A program made the translations under genes and the position numbers. Positions 48,064 to 56,426 of a stretch of 64,000 nucleotides of DNA are shown piece after piece (position 1 is the first letter of the stretch; each line of letters begins with the position of its first letter). A model generated the notes under the pieces. It saw only the letters and a list, made by a program, of their open reading frames with translations. It was not told the DNA's origin and did no database searches. The DNA is from Lentzea terrae (GTDB lineage Bacteria; Actinomycetota; Actinomycetes; Mycobacteriales; Pseudonocardiaceae): assembly GCF_003265345.1 (NCBI RefSeq), contig NZ_QFWW01000013.1:1321-65320 (forward strand), in the 5' to 3' direction.

Positions 48064-48950
48064 AAGGACACCACCACCAACGCTGGCTGGCCCTCGCCTG
48101 GCTAGCGGTGTGCGCCTACGGTGCCGCCTTCCTCCTGTTGTTCTGGGAAGACCACGGCCCCAAAGGCGAAGCAGTGGCCCGCGCGGACAACATCCGCTGC
48201 GAACGCAACTGGCTCCTCCTCGGCACCCGCTGGAGCTGCAGCGCGATCGTCACCGACAACTACGGCCTGCAGCACCGCTTCACCAGCGACTCGTCCCTGC
48301 TGACCCCAGACGACACCTCGGTCCCGATGCAGCGACTGTCCACAACAGACTTCGCTCCAGCCCGAGCGTCGTCCACCCCGGCACCGTGGCCAACCATGGG
48401 CGCAGTCGTCCTGATCGCATTCGGACTCACCGGCGCAGGCGTGTGGTGGCAGAACAGCCGCACCAAACGCCCACCCCCTGCGACCGAGGCACGCCGCCTG
48501 CGAGCCCAGGCACGCTGGTACGCAGGCGCCGGCGCCCTCGCCCTCCTGGCCGCCCACTTCACTTACGGCCTTCTCATCGCAGCCCGCGCCGACTTCTGGC
48601 CGCGGCCACAAGAAGGCACCGGCACGGCAACATCGTGCAACCGCGACTGGCGCTACCTCGGCGTGACGTGGCGCTGCACCGTCGACATCACAGCGGAAAC
48701 CAAGCTCTCCCAGACGATGAGCCACTCGCAGTTCACCGAGGCGGACATCGGCCACCCGAAGCCGGTCATGTTCACGGGCTCCGCGTGGGAAGCCGTCGAC
48801 CAGCCCTACGAGCACCGGTTCGCCAAAACGTTGCTGGTCCTGCTGCTGGCCGGCGGCTTGGCGCTGGCGGCCAAACCGACGTACGACCGGTCCCGGATCC
48901 GAGACCTGGAGAACCCGGACCTGCCACCTCGTTTCCTCCAGGTCAGGTGA
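48060..48950 (+). CDS. DUF6346-like membrane protein with two modules (cassette 1)
   Basis: The protein is 296 residues from a GTG overlapping the preceding stop. It is an internal duplication: membrane span, module IRCERNWLLLGTRWSCSAIVTDNYG...LTPDDTSVPM, span (TMGAVVLIAFGLTGAGVWW), linker, span, second module TSCNRDWRYLGVTWRCTVDIT...FTEADIG, span. Each module keeps the C-x-R-N/D-W...G..W-x-C pair. Together with its neighbour this gives three modules in the cassette. It may act with the secreted protein as a receptor, anchor or immunity factor; evidence is only co-location. Confidence 0.68.
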   Translation: MKGHHHQRWLALAWLAVCAYGAAFLLLFWEDHGPKGEAVARADNIRCERNWLLLGTRWSCSAIVTDNYGLQHRFTSDSSLLTPDDTSVPMQRLSTTDFAPARASSTPAPWPTMGAVVLIAFGLTGAGVWWQNSRTKRPPPATEARRLRAQARWYAGAGALALLAAHFTYGLLIAARADFWPRPQEGTGTATSCNRDWRYLGVTWRCTVDITAETKLSQTMSHSQFTEADIGHPKPVMFTGSAWEAVDQPYEHRFAKTLLVLLLAGGLALAAKPTYDRSRIRDLENPDLPPRFLQVR

Positions 48951-49039
48951 TCAGGTCGCCCGGTGATGACCCGGCTTGCCGCCACACCACTCGAGGCCGG
49001 CAGACGGCACCGGCCGTTCGCACACCGATCAGCGAGTGC

Positions 49040-50371
49040 TCAGACGCGGACTGCTTGACGTTCAACGGTGATGTCCGCGCGGTCGGCGGCCGCCCTACCC
49101 GCCTCCCATCCCGCGCCATTGGTGACCGTCGCCGACCTCTGGCTGAGATTGCTGAACATCTTCTCGAACGTCTCCTCGACCACCTGGGACCGAGCGGCCA
49201 GCACCGGGAGCAGCCGCTCGTCCTCGACCGGATCGTGAGCCCGAGCGCTGGCCTCTTCGAGCCGTTCCCCAATCCGCTTGGCATACGAGACCAGAAAGGA
49301 CTGCCGGAACGACCGGGTGCGAGACGTTCCGCCTCGAGTGATCTGGCTGCCTTCGGCCACCATCGCGCGGGTCGCCTGGACCAGCAGTGAGGTCACCAGC
49401 AACTCGGTGATCTCCAGGTCCATCGACTCTCCGACCAGCGCGACGAAGCCGAAGTGGGGGTAGAACACGGACCGGCACCGGTTCGCTTGGGTGATCGCGT
49501 GGACCAGATGCGACTTGGCGTCGAGATACGGCGCATCGAGCCACAACCGGATCGAGGCCGCCGTCTGTTCCCGGTGTTCGTCGGCGTCGAGGACGGCACG
49601 TTCGAAGGCGTGCCGGTTCATCAGTTCCTGGGCCTTGGCCGAAAGAGCCTCAGCCTCTTCGGAGAACTGAGTGGACTCCGCCTTGGCCAGCAAGGCACGC
49701 ACCCGCGCCAGCACCTTCTGGTCCACACCGCTCACCGAGGCGGACGAGCGCGCGGACGCCGACCCCGGCCTCGGCACGATGAGCGGCAGCTCAGGCAGCT
49801 TCATCAACTCGTCGACCAACAAGATCGTGGTCCGCAGCGCACTCTCGAGATCCGTCCGATGACGATCCGCCCACTGCAAGAGCTGTGGCATCCCAGGCTC
49901 CCACCACACCTCGGCACCCAGCTCGCGCACCTGCGCCATCCACCGCTCATCCACAGTGGACGGAGAGTGCGTCACGGTGTCCGCAGCGATCACGTCGATC
50001 AACAGACTGCTCGCCACGGCATCAGCGGTCCGCCGGACATGCTCCCGGACGTCGACGGGCATCCAGCCCTTTCGCCAGACGTTGTCGATCAACGCGGCCA
50101 GCAAGATCCCGGCACCGATGGCCACCGTCCGAGGTTCGGCAACAGGCCTGCGCCCCGCAAGGTCCGCCATGCTGCGGTCCACGAAGTCCGTGTCGAACGC
50201 ACGGGCGAAAGCCGCCTCCTTCAACCCTTCGGCCACCATCTCCGGCGACACGGCGGGAGGCGGGGCCCACGGCTCCTCGTACTCGTCAAAGGCCTGCCGG
50301 GGTGGCGTCGGGCCACGATTCGCCTTGACCTTCTTCTTCGCGGCCCGCTTCTCACGGTTGCGTTTCCCCAC
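49040..50371 (-). CDS. DUF2786-containing protein
   Basis: The protein is 443 residues. The N-terminus is Lys/Arg-rich (GKRNREKRAAKKKVKANRG). A helical region follows, and DUF2786 is at about 220-260 (KVLARVRALLAKAESTQFSEEAEALSAKAQELMNRHAFERAVL). The C-terminal half resembles the DUF7168 partner usually found with DUF2786 (FYPHFGFVALVGESMDLEITELLVTSLLVQATRAM). The biochemical function is unknown. It lies between the two converging cassettes and follows the nucleoside-hydrolase-like gene by 27 bp. It may be an independent passenger of the minus-strand unit. Confidence 0.75.
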   Translation of the reverse strand: MGKRNREKRAAKKKVKANRGPTPPRQAFDEYEEPWAPPPAVSPEMVAEGLKEAAFARAFDTDFVDRSMADLAGRRPVAEPRTVAIGAGILLAALIDNVWRKGWMPVDVREHVRRTADAVASSLLIDVIAADTVTHSPSTVDERWMAQVRELGAEVWWEPGMPQLLQWADRHRTDLESALRTTILLVDELMKLPELPLIVPRPGSASARSSASVSGVDQKVLARVRALLAKAESTQFSEEAEALSAKAQELMNRHAFERAVLDADEHREQTAASIRLWLDAPYLDAKSHLVHAITQANRCRSVFYPHFGFVALVGESMDLEITELLVTSLLVQATRAMVAEGSQITRGGTSRTRSFRQSFLVSYAKRIGERLEEASARAHDPVEDERLLPVLAARSQVVEETFEKMFSNLSQRSATVTNGAGWEAGRAAADRADITVERQAVRV

Positions 50372-50398
50372 GTCGGCCCTCCTTCGCTAGTCGTGTCC

Positions 50399-51451
50399 TC
50401 ACAGGCTAGTGATCTGGTCCGACAGTTCCGCCGACCGCACGCTCCAGCCGGGCCTCGGCGTGGCAGGAACGGTTCGAGCCCGAGGAAGTCGCGATAGGCG
50501 GCGTGCAACCAGTCTCCTGCCGAGCCACGCCCGGAACGCGGGGTAGTCGGCCTTGATGCTGAGCCGGACGAGATTCCCGTCCGGTGCGGTGGTCATCCGG
50601 CCGATGTCGTCCAGCACGACGCGTTCCCGGCGCAACGCCACGAACGGCAGTTGCAGCGCGGCGGTCAGCGCGAGCACGTCGTGCTGGATCGTGCCGGCGT
50701 GGAAGCGGTCGAACCACTGTGCCATGTGCGAGGTGACGAGCTTGGCCCACGCGGGTGCTTCCGGTGCGGAGAGCTTTTGCCAGACGTCGGAGTCCTTGGT
50801 GATCTCGATCGCCGGCGTGAAGGTGGTGTCCGACAGCACCAGCTTCGGTAGCTTTCCCTTGGTGAGCAGGGTGTTCGCCGCGGCGGGGTCGAGCCGGAAG
50901 TTGTGCTCGGCGCGCTCCGGATCGCGGTGGTTCAGCGCACCGCCCATCTGCGTGACGACCAGCCGTTCCGCGAGATCCGCGTTCTGGGTGAGGAGGGCGG
51001 CCAGGTTGGTCGCCGGGCCCATTCCGGCCCACCGCACCAGACCGTCTGCCTTCGTCAGGACGTCGGCTACGGCGTTGGCGACGTCGGTTCGTTGTGGTGC
51101 AACGGAATCCGGCACCAACCCGGCGATGCAGTCCATCCTGTTGTCGCCGAGGTCGGCGCCGGCGACCACCGGCACGTCCTCGCGACCGAGCAGGTCGAGC
51201 AGGTGCCGGACGAACCGAGCGCGGCGCCCACCTAGCTCATCCACAGTGGACACCAGGGCGAGCGACGGTTCTGCGGCGGCGATCACGAGCGCGATCGCGC
51301 CGTCCGGGTCTCCACCCGCGTCCGTGTCGATGTTCAGGGGCGCGCCCTCCTGCGACGGCGCGAACGCCTCCCCCGACACCGTCTGCGGCAGCCCGAACCG
51401 CTGTGCCAGGTCTGCCAGCTCCTGACGCTCCCGGTTCAGCTCCTCGCTCAT
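50399..51451 (-). CDS. Nucleoside hydrolase-like protein (cassette 2)
   Basis: The protein is 350 residues; its ATG overlaps the upstream frameshifted gene (ATGA). Residues 35-50 read NIDTDAGGDPDGAIAL, comparable to the DTDxGxDDA calcium site of inosine-uridine nucleoside hydrolases, and DVPVVAGADLGDNRMD and LVRWAGMGPATNLAALLTQN match later family motifs. The second Asp pair is altered (DPDGA), so metal binding and activity are uncertain. The enzyme would cleave ribosyl bonds of nucleosides or NAD-like molecules. As part of a T7SS cassette it might be an effector or immunity enzyme; no signal is visible. The C-terminal 40 residues (after about 310) look low in coding sense, and an alternative frame reads WLHAAYRDFLGLEPFLP. 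Confidence 0.68.
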   Translation of the reverse strand: MSEELNRERQELADLAQRFGLPQTVSGEAFAPSQEGAPLNIDTDAGGDPDGAIALVIAAAEPSLALVSTVDELGGRRARFVRHLLDLLGREDVPVVAGADLGDNRMDCIAGLVPDSVAPQRTDVANAVADVLTKADGLVRWAGMGPATNLAALLTQNADLAERLVVTQMGGALNHRDPERAEHNFRLDPAAANTLLTKGKLPKLVLSDTTFTPAIEITKDSDVWQKLSAPEAPAWAKLVTSHMAQWFDRFHAGTIQHDVLALTAALQLPFVALRRERVVLDDIGRMTTAPDGNLVRLSIKADYPAFRAWLGRRLVARRLSRLPRARTVPATPRPGWSVRSAELSDQITSL

Positions 51452-51907
51452 GACTTCCCCTCCTGCAGGCGGCGCGCGTACTCGTCGCGTTCCCTGATGC
51501 TCGGCAACGCGGCGAACTCCGTCCACACCCGGCGTTGTTCGTCGGGCGGAAGGTCGCGCACCGCGTCCTCGACGGCGATGACCGCACCTTTGTCACCACG
51601 GCGCACCAACGAGTCCATCACCTCGCGGAACCTCGGGTCGGTGCCCGCGTCCTCGGCGACCCAGGACCGCACCTGGTCACGGCCGTGTTCCGCCCGCGCG
51701 GACAGTTCGTCGCGCCACGCACCGCCGGATCCTGGAACGGCTCGGCGGCCTGATCGGGTTGATGCCCTTGGTGAGGTCCTCCTCGAACCGGTGCGGCTGC
51801 TGCACCGGCCCGTCCTCTTCGAGCTGGCGTGGACCGAAAATGGTGCCGTGCAACGTCGTCTCGACACCGATCGCGTCCTGATGCGCGAACGCGGAGCCGA
51901 CAATCAT
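51448..51907 (-). pseudogene. Frameshifted small gene inside cassette 2
   Basis: From ATG 51907 (overlapping the previous stop, ATGA) one frame reads MIVGSAFAHQDAIGVETTLHG ... EEDLTKGINPI with strong coding bias. From about 51760 that frame loses sense. A different frame then reads WRDELSARAEHGRDQVRSWVAEDAG ... PSIRERDEYARRLQEGKS and ends at 51448, overlapping the next start (ATGA). Both end contacts fit one gene of about 150 codons with a one-base net shift in the middle (within 51725-51775, a G/C-rich stretch). This is either a sequencing error or a recent inactivation. The family was not recognised. Confidence 0.65.
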
Positions 51908-52830
51908 GTTGACGTTGGTCCGCTGGCGCTCTCACGGGCGTACGTGGCCTGACTGAAGTGCCCCATGGCCACGTGGATGCGGGTGGCCTGTTCGGTGCCG
52001 AACTTGCCGACCCGCACGGCCTTGCCGTTGCGAGGCTGGATGACCAGGACGCGGCGACGCGTCAGGCGCACCTCCTGGATCTCGGTCCAGCTGAGGTTCG
52101 CTTCGCGCCACTCCAAGCCTTCGGGTGAGATCGCGATCATCGGCCCCCGCACCAACCGCCAGCCGACGTTGGCGATCACAAGTACGACCACTGTCCAGGA
52201 CACGATCGCGGCAACGGTGGCGACGGTGTCGTCCTGGAACGCCGACGAGCTGTACAGGAAGGTGCCGACGCACCCGATCAGAAGGACGACGACCATCCAC
52301 ACCCGCCGGTGCCCGCCAAAGACACGAACGGTGCGATCGGGTTCTGCTGGGTTGTCAGGACGTTGATAGCGCACCGGCTTGCGTCGGGACTTCCGCCGCT
52401 CGGGCAACAACGGCCAGGCCACCTTGATGTACACGTAGAACCACAGAACGCCGAACGGGAGAAGCAGGACCATCCCCCATCCCGCGTAGGGACGCACCGG
52501 ATACAAGTCCCCGCGGTTGAACCCTTCACCCGCCACCTGCTTGCCGATGAGCTCGGGGCGGAGAAACCCTCGCGCAGTCGCCGTCACAACGTTGCCGTTG
52601 ACCTTGTTCGCGACCGTGGCGCGACACTCGTACACGTACCCGAAGCCGCGCAGTGTCACCGGACCGTGCCGGTCGCACGACGTGGCGACGATGATGTGAC
52701 TGGCATCGCTCAGGTCTTCGGTCTCGACCTTGTCCGAGAAGTAGTTGAAGATCGTCGCGCCGAGCAGGTACCCGAGAACGGGGATGATCAGGAACGCGAG
52801 GATCTTGTGCAGGATGCGGATGGCTTTCAT
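51904..52830 (-). CDS. DUF6346-like module plus PH-like domain membrane protein (cassette 2)
   Basis: The protein is 308 residues from ATG 52830. The first span (ILAFLIIPVLGYLLGATIF) is followed by a module TSCDRHGPVTLRGFGYVYECRATVANKVNGNVVTATARGFLRPELIGKQV. It has the same C-x-R...G..Y/W-x-C and LxPxxIG pattern as the cassette 1 proteins. Spans at about 125-145 and 195-235 follow, then a C-terminal bacterial PH-like domain (MIAISPEGLEWREANLSWTEIQEVRLTRRRVLVIQPRNGKAVRVGKF). It is translationally coupled on both sides by ATGA. Confidence 0.7.
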   Translation of the reverse strand: MKAIRILHKILAFLIIPVLGYLLGATIFNYFSDKVETEDLSDASHIIVATSCDRHGPVTLRGFGYVYECRATVANKVNGNVVTATARGFLRPELIGKQVAGEGFNRGDLYPVRPYAGWGMVLLLPFGVLWFYVYIKVAWPLLPERRKSRRKPVRYQRPDNPAEPDRTVRVFGGHRRVWMVVVLLIGCVGTFLYSSSAFQDDTVATVAAIVSWTVVVLVIANVGWRLVRGPMIAISPEGLEWREANLSWTEIQEVRLTRRRVLVIQPRNGKAVRVGKFGTEQATRIHVAMGHFSQATYARESASGPTST

Positions 52831-53921
52831 CCGCCGTTGGCCTCCTTGCGCTTGTCTTCCTGCTTCTCCTCTTCCTCCGCCCTCAAGTCGCGCCACGTAC
52901 GCCAGCCTCCGCCATCCTTGGCTTTGTCCTCCCAGTCGTGGAACTTGGTGGACTCCTTGGTCGCCTCGATCCCCAGCTTGGGCAGAAACTCCGCGGGCGC
53001 GCTCTTGAAACCGTCGACCGCGACCTCCTTGGCCTCGCCCAGCGCGTCCTTGGCCATACCGGTGACGGAGAAGTCGGCCATGCTACGCCGGATGTCCGCG
53101 TCGATGCCCTTCTTGAGGACGTTGACGAAGTCGTCGCCGCTTTTGGACAGTGCGGTCTTGGCGTTGACCAGAATGTCGTCGAGCTTCTTGAACAGCCCAC
53201 CGGCGTTGCTGAACGCCTTCGTGAGCCTGCGGCAGGCCTCCAGGGCCTTGTTCGCCCACTTGACCGCGACCGGGATGCACTCGGCGATCGCCCCCGCGAG
53301 GCCCGCGCCGGCCGCTGCGACGGCGGGTGCCCACCGGAGGCAGATCGAGATCAGTTTGCCGATCGCTTCGGAAATGATGTCGCGCACGATGTCACGGACG
53401 ACCTTGAGCACGATCTTGCACGTCCGGACGAGGCCGGCGATCCCTCCGGCCGCGGTGGCGACGCCGGCATAGGTGTCTGCGCGATCGGCGCCGAACAGGC
53501 GGTATTGATCGCTGTCCTTGCCGATCCACCCGGTGGTGTCGTTCTTGACCCAGTTCCTGAGGTCGTCAGAGGTGTCCTTCAGATAGTCGGACACGGACTC
53601 CCAGGTCTTCGCCATGCCGTCCAGGGCCTCCTGGTCACCGACAAGCCAGTCCAGCGGTTCCTTCAGGAACCAGACGTGCTCAACCAGCCACCCGAAACCC
53701 GCGCTGAACAGCGCCGCCAACGGGTCAGCGAGAACACCCGCCACGCCTGCGACCGTCGCGCCCGCGTTGATCAGACCCTCTGCCCAGTTGCCGCTGGAGA
53801 AGCCCTTCACCGTCTCGGTGGCGTCGTGGAAAATCCCGGCACCCTCAGTGCTCGGCGTCTTCTCGCCGGTGCTCACGAGGTGGTTCGCGCCTGGCGTCGG
53901 CGCCGGTCCCATCGTGGTCAT
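52827..53921 (-). CDS. Large WXG100/LXG-like T7SS substrate (cassette 2)
   Basis: The protein is 364 residues and overlaps both neighbours by ATGA. The N-terminal plan equals cassette 1: WAEGLINAGATVAGVAGVLADPLAALFSAGFGWLVEHVWFLKEPLDWLVGDQEALDGMAKTWESVSDYLKDTSDDLRNWVKNDTTGWIGKDSDQYR. This is a W-x-G followed by a D-x-Y export-type element, then hydrophobic helices and a charged C-terminal end (LRAEEEEKQEDKRKEANGG). The C-terminal half is unlike that of 46328. No toxin motif is recognised. It probably heterodimerises with the EspC-like protein at 53918. Confidence 0.72.
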   Translation of the reverse strand: MTTMGPAPTPGANHLVSTGEKTPSTEGAGIFHDATETVKGFSSGNWAEGLINAGATVAGVAGVLADPLAALFSAGFGWLVEHVWFLKEPLDWLVGDQEALDGMAKTWESVSDYLKDTSDDLRNWVKNDTTGWIGKDSDQYRLFGADRADTYAGVATAAGGIAGLVRTCKIVLKVVRDIVRDIISEAIGKLISICLRWAPAVAAAGAGLAGAIAECIPVAVKWANKALEACRRLTKAFSNAGGLFKKLDDILVNAKTALSKSGDDFVNVLKKGIDADIRRSMADFSVTGMAKDALGEAKEVAVDGFKSAPAEFLPKLGIEATKESTKFHDWEDKAKDGGGWRTWRDLRAEEEEKQEDKRKEANGG

Positions 53922-54220
53922 TGGTCGTGCATCCCGTCGAAGATGTCAGACTGAGCCTGTTCGTGCTCCTCGATGTGTCTGCGCCACCCGTCGAACCGTT
54001 TGACGTGGTCGACTGAGGCGTCAACTACCTGGCGCATGGTGTCCACAGCAGCGTTCTGCGCGGCGGTGCAGAGAGCCGCGAGCGGGAAGCCGAGCTTGCC
54101 GAAAGCCTCCATGTTGGACACGACTTGCGCTGCGCTCAGCGCATAGTTCACCTGCTGGCCGACGTTGTTGAGCTTGGTCACGTGAGCCTGCATCTCAACC
54201 AGGTCGATGCGGTAGTTCAT
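53918..54220 (-). CDS. EspC-like ESX-associated protein (cassette 2)
   Basis: The protein is 100 residues: MNYRIDLVEMQAHVTKLNNVGQQVNYALSAAQVVSNMEAFGKLGFPLAALCTAAQNAAVDTMRQ and a second helix ending HIEEHEQAQSDIFDGM. It matches the DUF2580/EspC size and two-helix plan. The paralogue at 46023 is of similar length but low visible identity. Overlaps of 4 bp on both sides couple it to the YbaB-like and WXG genes. Confidence 0.72.
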   Translation of the reverse strand: MNYRIDLVEMQAHVTKLNNVGQQVNYALSAAQVVSNMEAFGKLGFPLAALCTAAQNAAVDTMRQVVDASVDHVKRFDGWRRHIEEHEQAQSDIFDGMHDQ

Positions 54221-54732
54221 CGCAGGAAGCCCCTGTCGCTGAAGTCGTCGTCATCCTGCGGCGGCCGAGGCCGCTGCGGGCGAGGTGGCACTGGTGGCGG
54301 AGGCGGAGGAGGTGGCGCGTCATCCTCGATAGCACCGAGCCGCGACTGGCCGCCGCCGCCCGGCACGTACTGCGGCTGAGGTGGCGGCTGGGCACTGCGC
54401 AGTTTGTCCATCATGAAGTGCATCGCCTCGGAGTCGGCGCCCAGCATCGGCGACATGGCCTCCTGCACCGTTGCGGCGACTCGGCTCTGCGCTGCCTGCA
54501 CCACGCGCAGCACCTCCTGCGCCACACTGCCGCCGTCCCTGCGCTGCAACGAACTGCCCAGCTTCAAGTCCACGAGGTTGCCGGCATCGTTGACCGCCAC
54601 GACGATCTGGCCGTCCGCGCTGCGTTCCACGACACGCAGATTCGCCAGACTTTCGCGTATCGCGTCGCTCTTGCGCTGAGCCTCAGCCAGCCTGCCCTCG
54701 TACTGGTTGAGGATCTGATCCGGGTCAGTCAT
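54217..54732 (-). CDS. YbaB/EbfC-like protein (cassette 2)
   Basis: The protein is 171 residues from ATG 54732. The YbaB-like core is ILNQYEGRLAEAQRKSDAIRESLANLRVVERSADGQIVVAVNDAGNLVDLKLG with a following helix LRVVQAAQSRVAATVQEAM. A Pro-run linker (eight Pro) follows, and it ends PPQDDDDFSDRGFLR, the same DDDDF...LR tail as in cassette 1. It is the first gene of the minus-strand unit and is preceded by a 308-bp gap to jetA that likely holds divergent promoters. Confidence 0.8.
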   Translation of the reverse strand: MTDPDQILNQYEGRLAEAQRKSDAIRESLANLRVVERSADGQIVVAVNDAGNLVDLKLGSSLQRRDGGSVAQEVLRVVQAAQSRVAATVQEAMSPMLGADSEAMHFMMDKLRSAQPPPQPQYVPGGGGQSRLGAIEDDAPPPPPPPPVPPRPQRPRPPQDDDDFSDRGFLR

Positions 54733-55040
54733 CCGCCCACTTGGTCCTTCTCGTCGTGCCCGTGATCCAAAGCCGCCCGAACGCTCTACGTCGGACAGCA
54801 ACCGGAGGTGAGTCAGCTGTGCCGCTGCGAAGTCGCACCCGACCCGCCTCTGTCACGCACCGTCGCCACACGGTAACAACTAGTTGCGATCCCGGTCCGG
54901 TGGATGCGGTAAACGCGTTGGAGCACGAAGGTGCCCGTGTCGCGATCTGTCGGCTTGATCCGGTACCGGAACTCGTTACGTAGATCGGCCGCCCGCCGTG
55001 TCACCCGAACGAGCTACAGCGACCAGCTACGGTGGGCCAC
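54733..55040. other. 308-bp divergent intergenic region before the Wadjet genes
   Basis: The only structure noticed is a 10-bp palindrome CAACTAGTTG at 54877-54886, in a moderate-GC patch. The region probably holds promoters for both the YbaB cassette and jetA; no hexamers with good spacing are obvious. Confidence 0.4.
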
Positions 55041-56426
55041 GTGACGAAGTCTCACGGGGTGCCGGCGGACCTGTTCCGCTTCACCACCACAGAGCGCGCG
55101 GACCTGCACACGGCGGTCCTGCGCGCCTTCGGCGTGGCGAACGCGCACCTGGAGACGTCGCTGACCCTCGACGACGTGCAGCAACGGCTCAGGGACGTCG
55201 GCTGGTCCGAGCAGGTGACGGACGACGAGCTGACCGCGTCGCTCACGAGTCTCCGGCAGTGGGGGCTGATCGAGAGCACGCAGCACCGGTACGGGCTGAC
55301 GAAACTCGGCGAGGCCGCGTACGCCGGCATCCAGCACGCGCTCGAAACGCTGACCAGCAGCGGCGCGCTGCAGACCGCCGTGCTTGACGCCATCGCGGAT
55401 CGCCTCGACGAGCTGACCAAGACAAACCGGGCGTTTGCGGCGTTGATGGAGCTCGAAGGCCACGTGCAGACGCTGCAGACGAACACCGCGCGGTTCAACG
55501 CGGACCTGCAGCGGCTCCTCAAGCAAGAGCACGACCTCGCCACGTTCCAGGACGTCAAGCGCACGACGATCACTTACCTGCGCGAGTTCGTCGCGGACCT
55601 GGACGCCCGCAAGCACCGGATCCGCGAGGCGATCGGCGACGTCCCGGCAACCATCCTCGAGCAGGCCAAAGAAGGCGCCGGCCTCTACCAGGACGACGAC
55701 TGGCTGCAGCAACGAACCAAAAAGTGGCAGGACCTCAAGGCCTGGTTCCACGACACGCCCTCGAAGGCCGACGAGCTCCAGGACGTGGCGCGAAAGGCGA
55801 TCGTGCAGCTCCTCAGGGTGCTGGACCGGATCAGCGAGCGAAAGAAGCCGACGAACACCGCGGCCGACTTCAGGGCGCTGGCGCAGTGGTTCGCCAGGAC
55901 CAGCACCGAGGACGAGGCGCACGAGCTGTTCAACGCCGCGTTCGGGCTGTTCCCCGCCCGGCACGCGCACCTCGCGCACGCTGACGGCGAGCTGATCCCG
56001 AGTGGCGAGCCGTGGCACAACACGCCGCCGGTCACCATCTCGCCGCAGCTGCGGGCCACCGGCAAGCAGGAGCACATCGGCAGCACCGGCAAGATCCGCG
56101 ACGTCGACGAGATCCGCCGCAACCGCCGTCTGCAAGCGGAGCAGGAACGTGCGGAGCTCGAGCACGCGTGGCGGCAGATCCAGACCGACGGGCCGATCCG
56201 GATCTCCACGCTGACCAACCTCGACCACGACACCTTCCACCGGCTCATCGACCTGCTCGGCAGGGCGCTCGGCAGTGATCCGGACAGCACCGGCACGCGG
56301 ACGGCTGGGACGAGTGACGGGCGGATGCAGATCAACCTGCGCAACGCTCGCGGCTGGGCGACGATCACCACCCAGAAGGGCACGTTGAGCGGGCCCGACT
56401 ACGTGATCGACGTGCAGAGCCGATGA
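55041..56426 (+). CDS. jetA: Wadjet component JetA (TIGR02677 family)
   Basis: The protein is 461 residues from a GTG at 55041; another GTG at 55032 cannot be excluded, and no clear Shine-Dalgarno sequence separates them. The N-terminus (PADLFRFTTTERADLHTAVLRAFGVANAHLETSLTLDDVQQRLRD) and winged-helix-like region (SLRQWGLIESTQHRYGLTKLGEAAY) are followed by long helical coiled segments (TFQDVKRTTITYLREFVADLDARKHRI). The content and gene order match TIGR02677, the kleisin-like subunit of type II Wadjet. It forms part of an SMC complex that recognises and cleaves plasmid DNA. The stop overlaps jetB by ATGA. Confidence 0.83.
   Translation: MTKSHGVPADLFRFTTTERADLHTAVLRAFGVANAHLETSLTLDDVQQRLRDVGWSEQVTDDELTASLTSLRQWGLIESTQHRYGLTKLGEAAYAGIQHALETLTSSGALQTAVLDAIADRLDELTKTNRAFAALMELEGHVQTLQTNTARFNADLQRLLKQEHDLATFQDVKRTTITYLREFVADLDARKHRIREAIGDVPATILEQAKEGAGLYQDDDWLQQRTKKWQDLKAWFHDTPSKADELQDVARKAIVQLLRVLDRISERKKPTNTAADFRALAQWFARTSTEDEAHELFNAAFGLFPARHAHLAHADGELIPSGEPWHNTPPVTISPQLRATGKQEHIGSTGKIRDVDEIRRNRRLQAEQERAELEHAWRQIQTDGPIRISTLTNLDHDTFHRLIDLLGRALGSDPDSTGTRTAGTSDGRMQINLRNARGWATITTQKGTLSGPDYVIDVQSR

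Noticed and set aside
54978-55387. Extra small + strand frame upstream of jetA
   Set aside because: Its sense is lost as soon as the JetA frame begins, and it shows no family pattern; it is a shadow frame.
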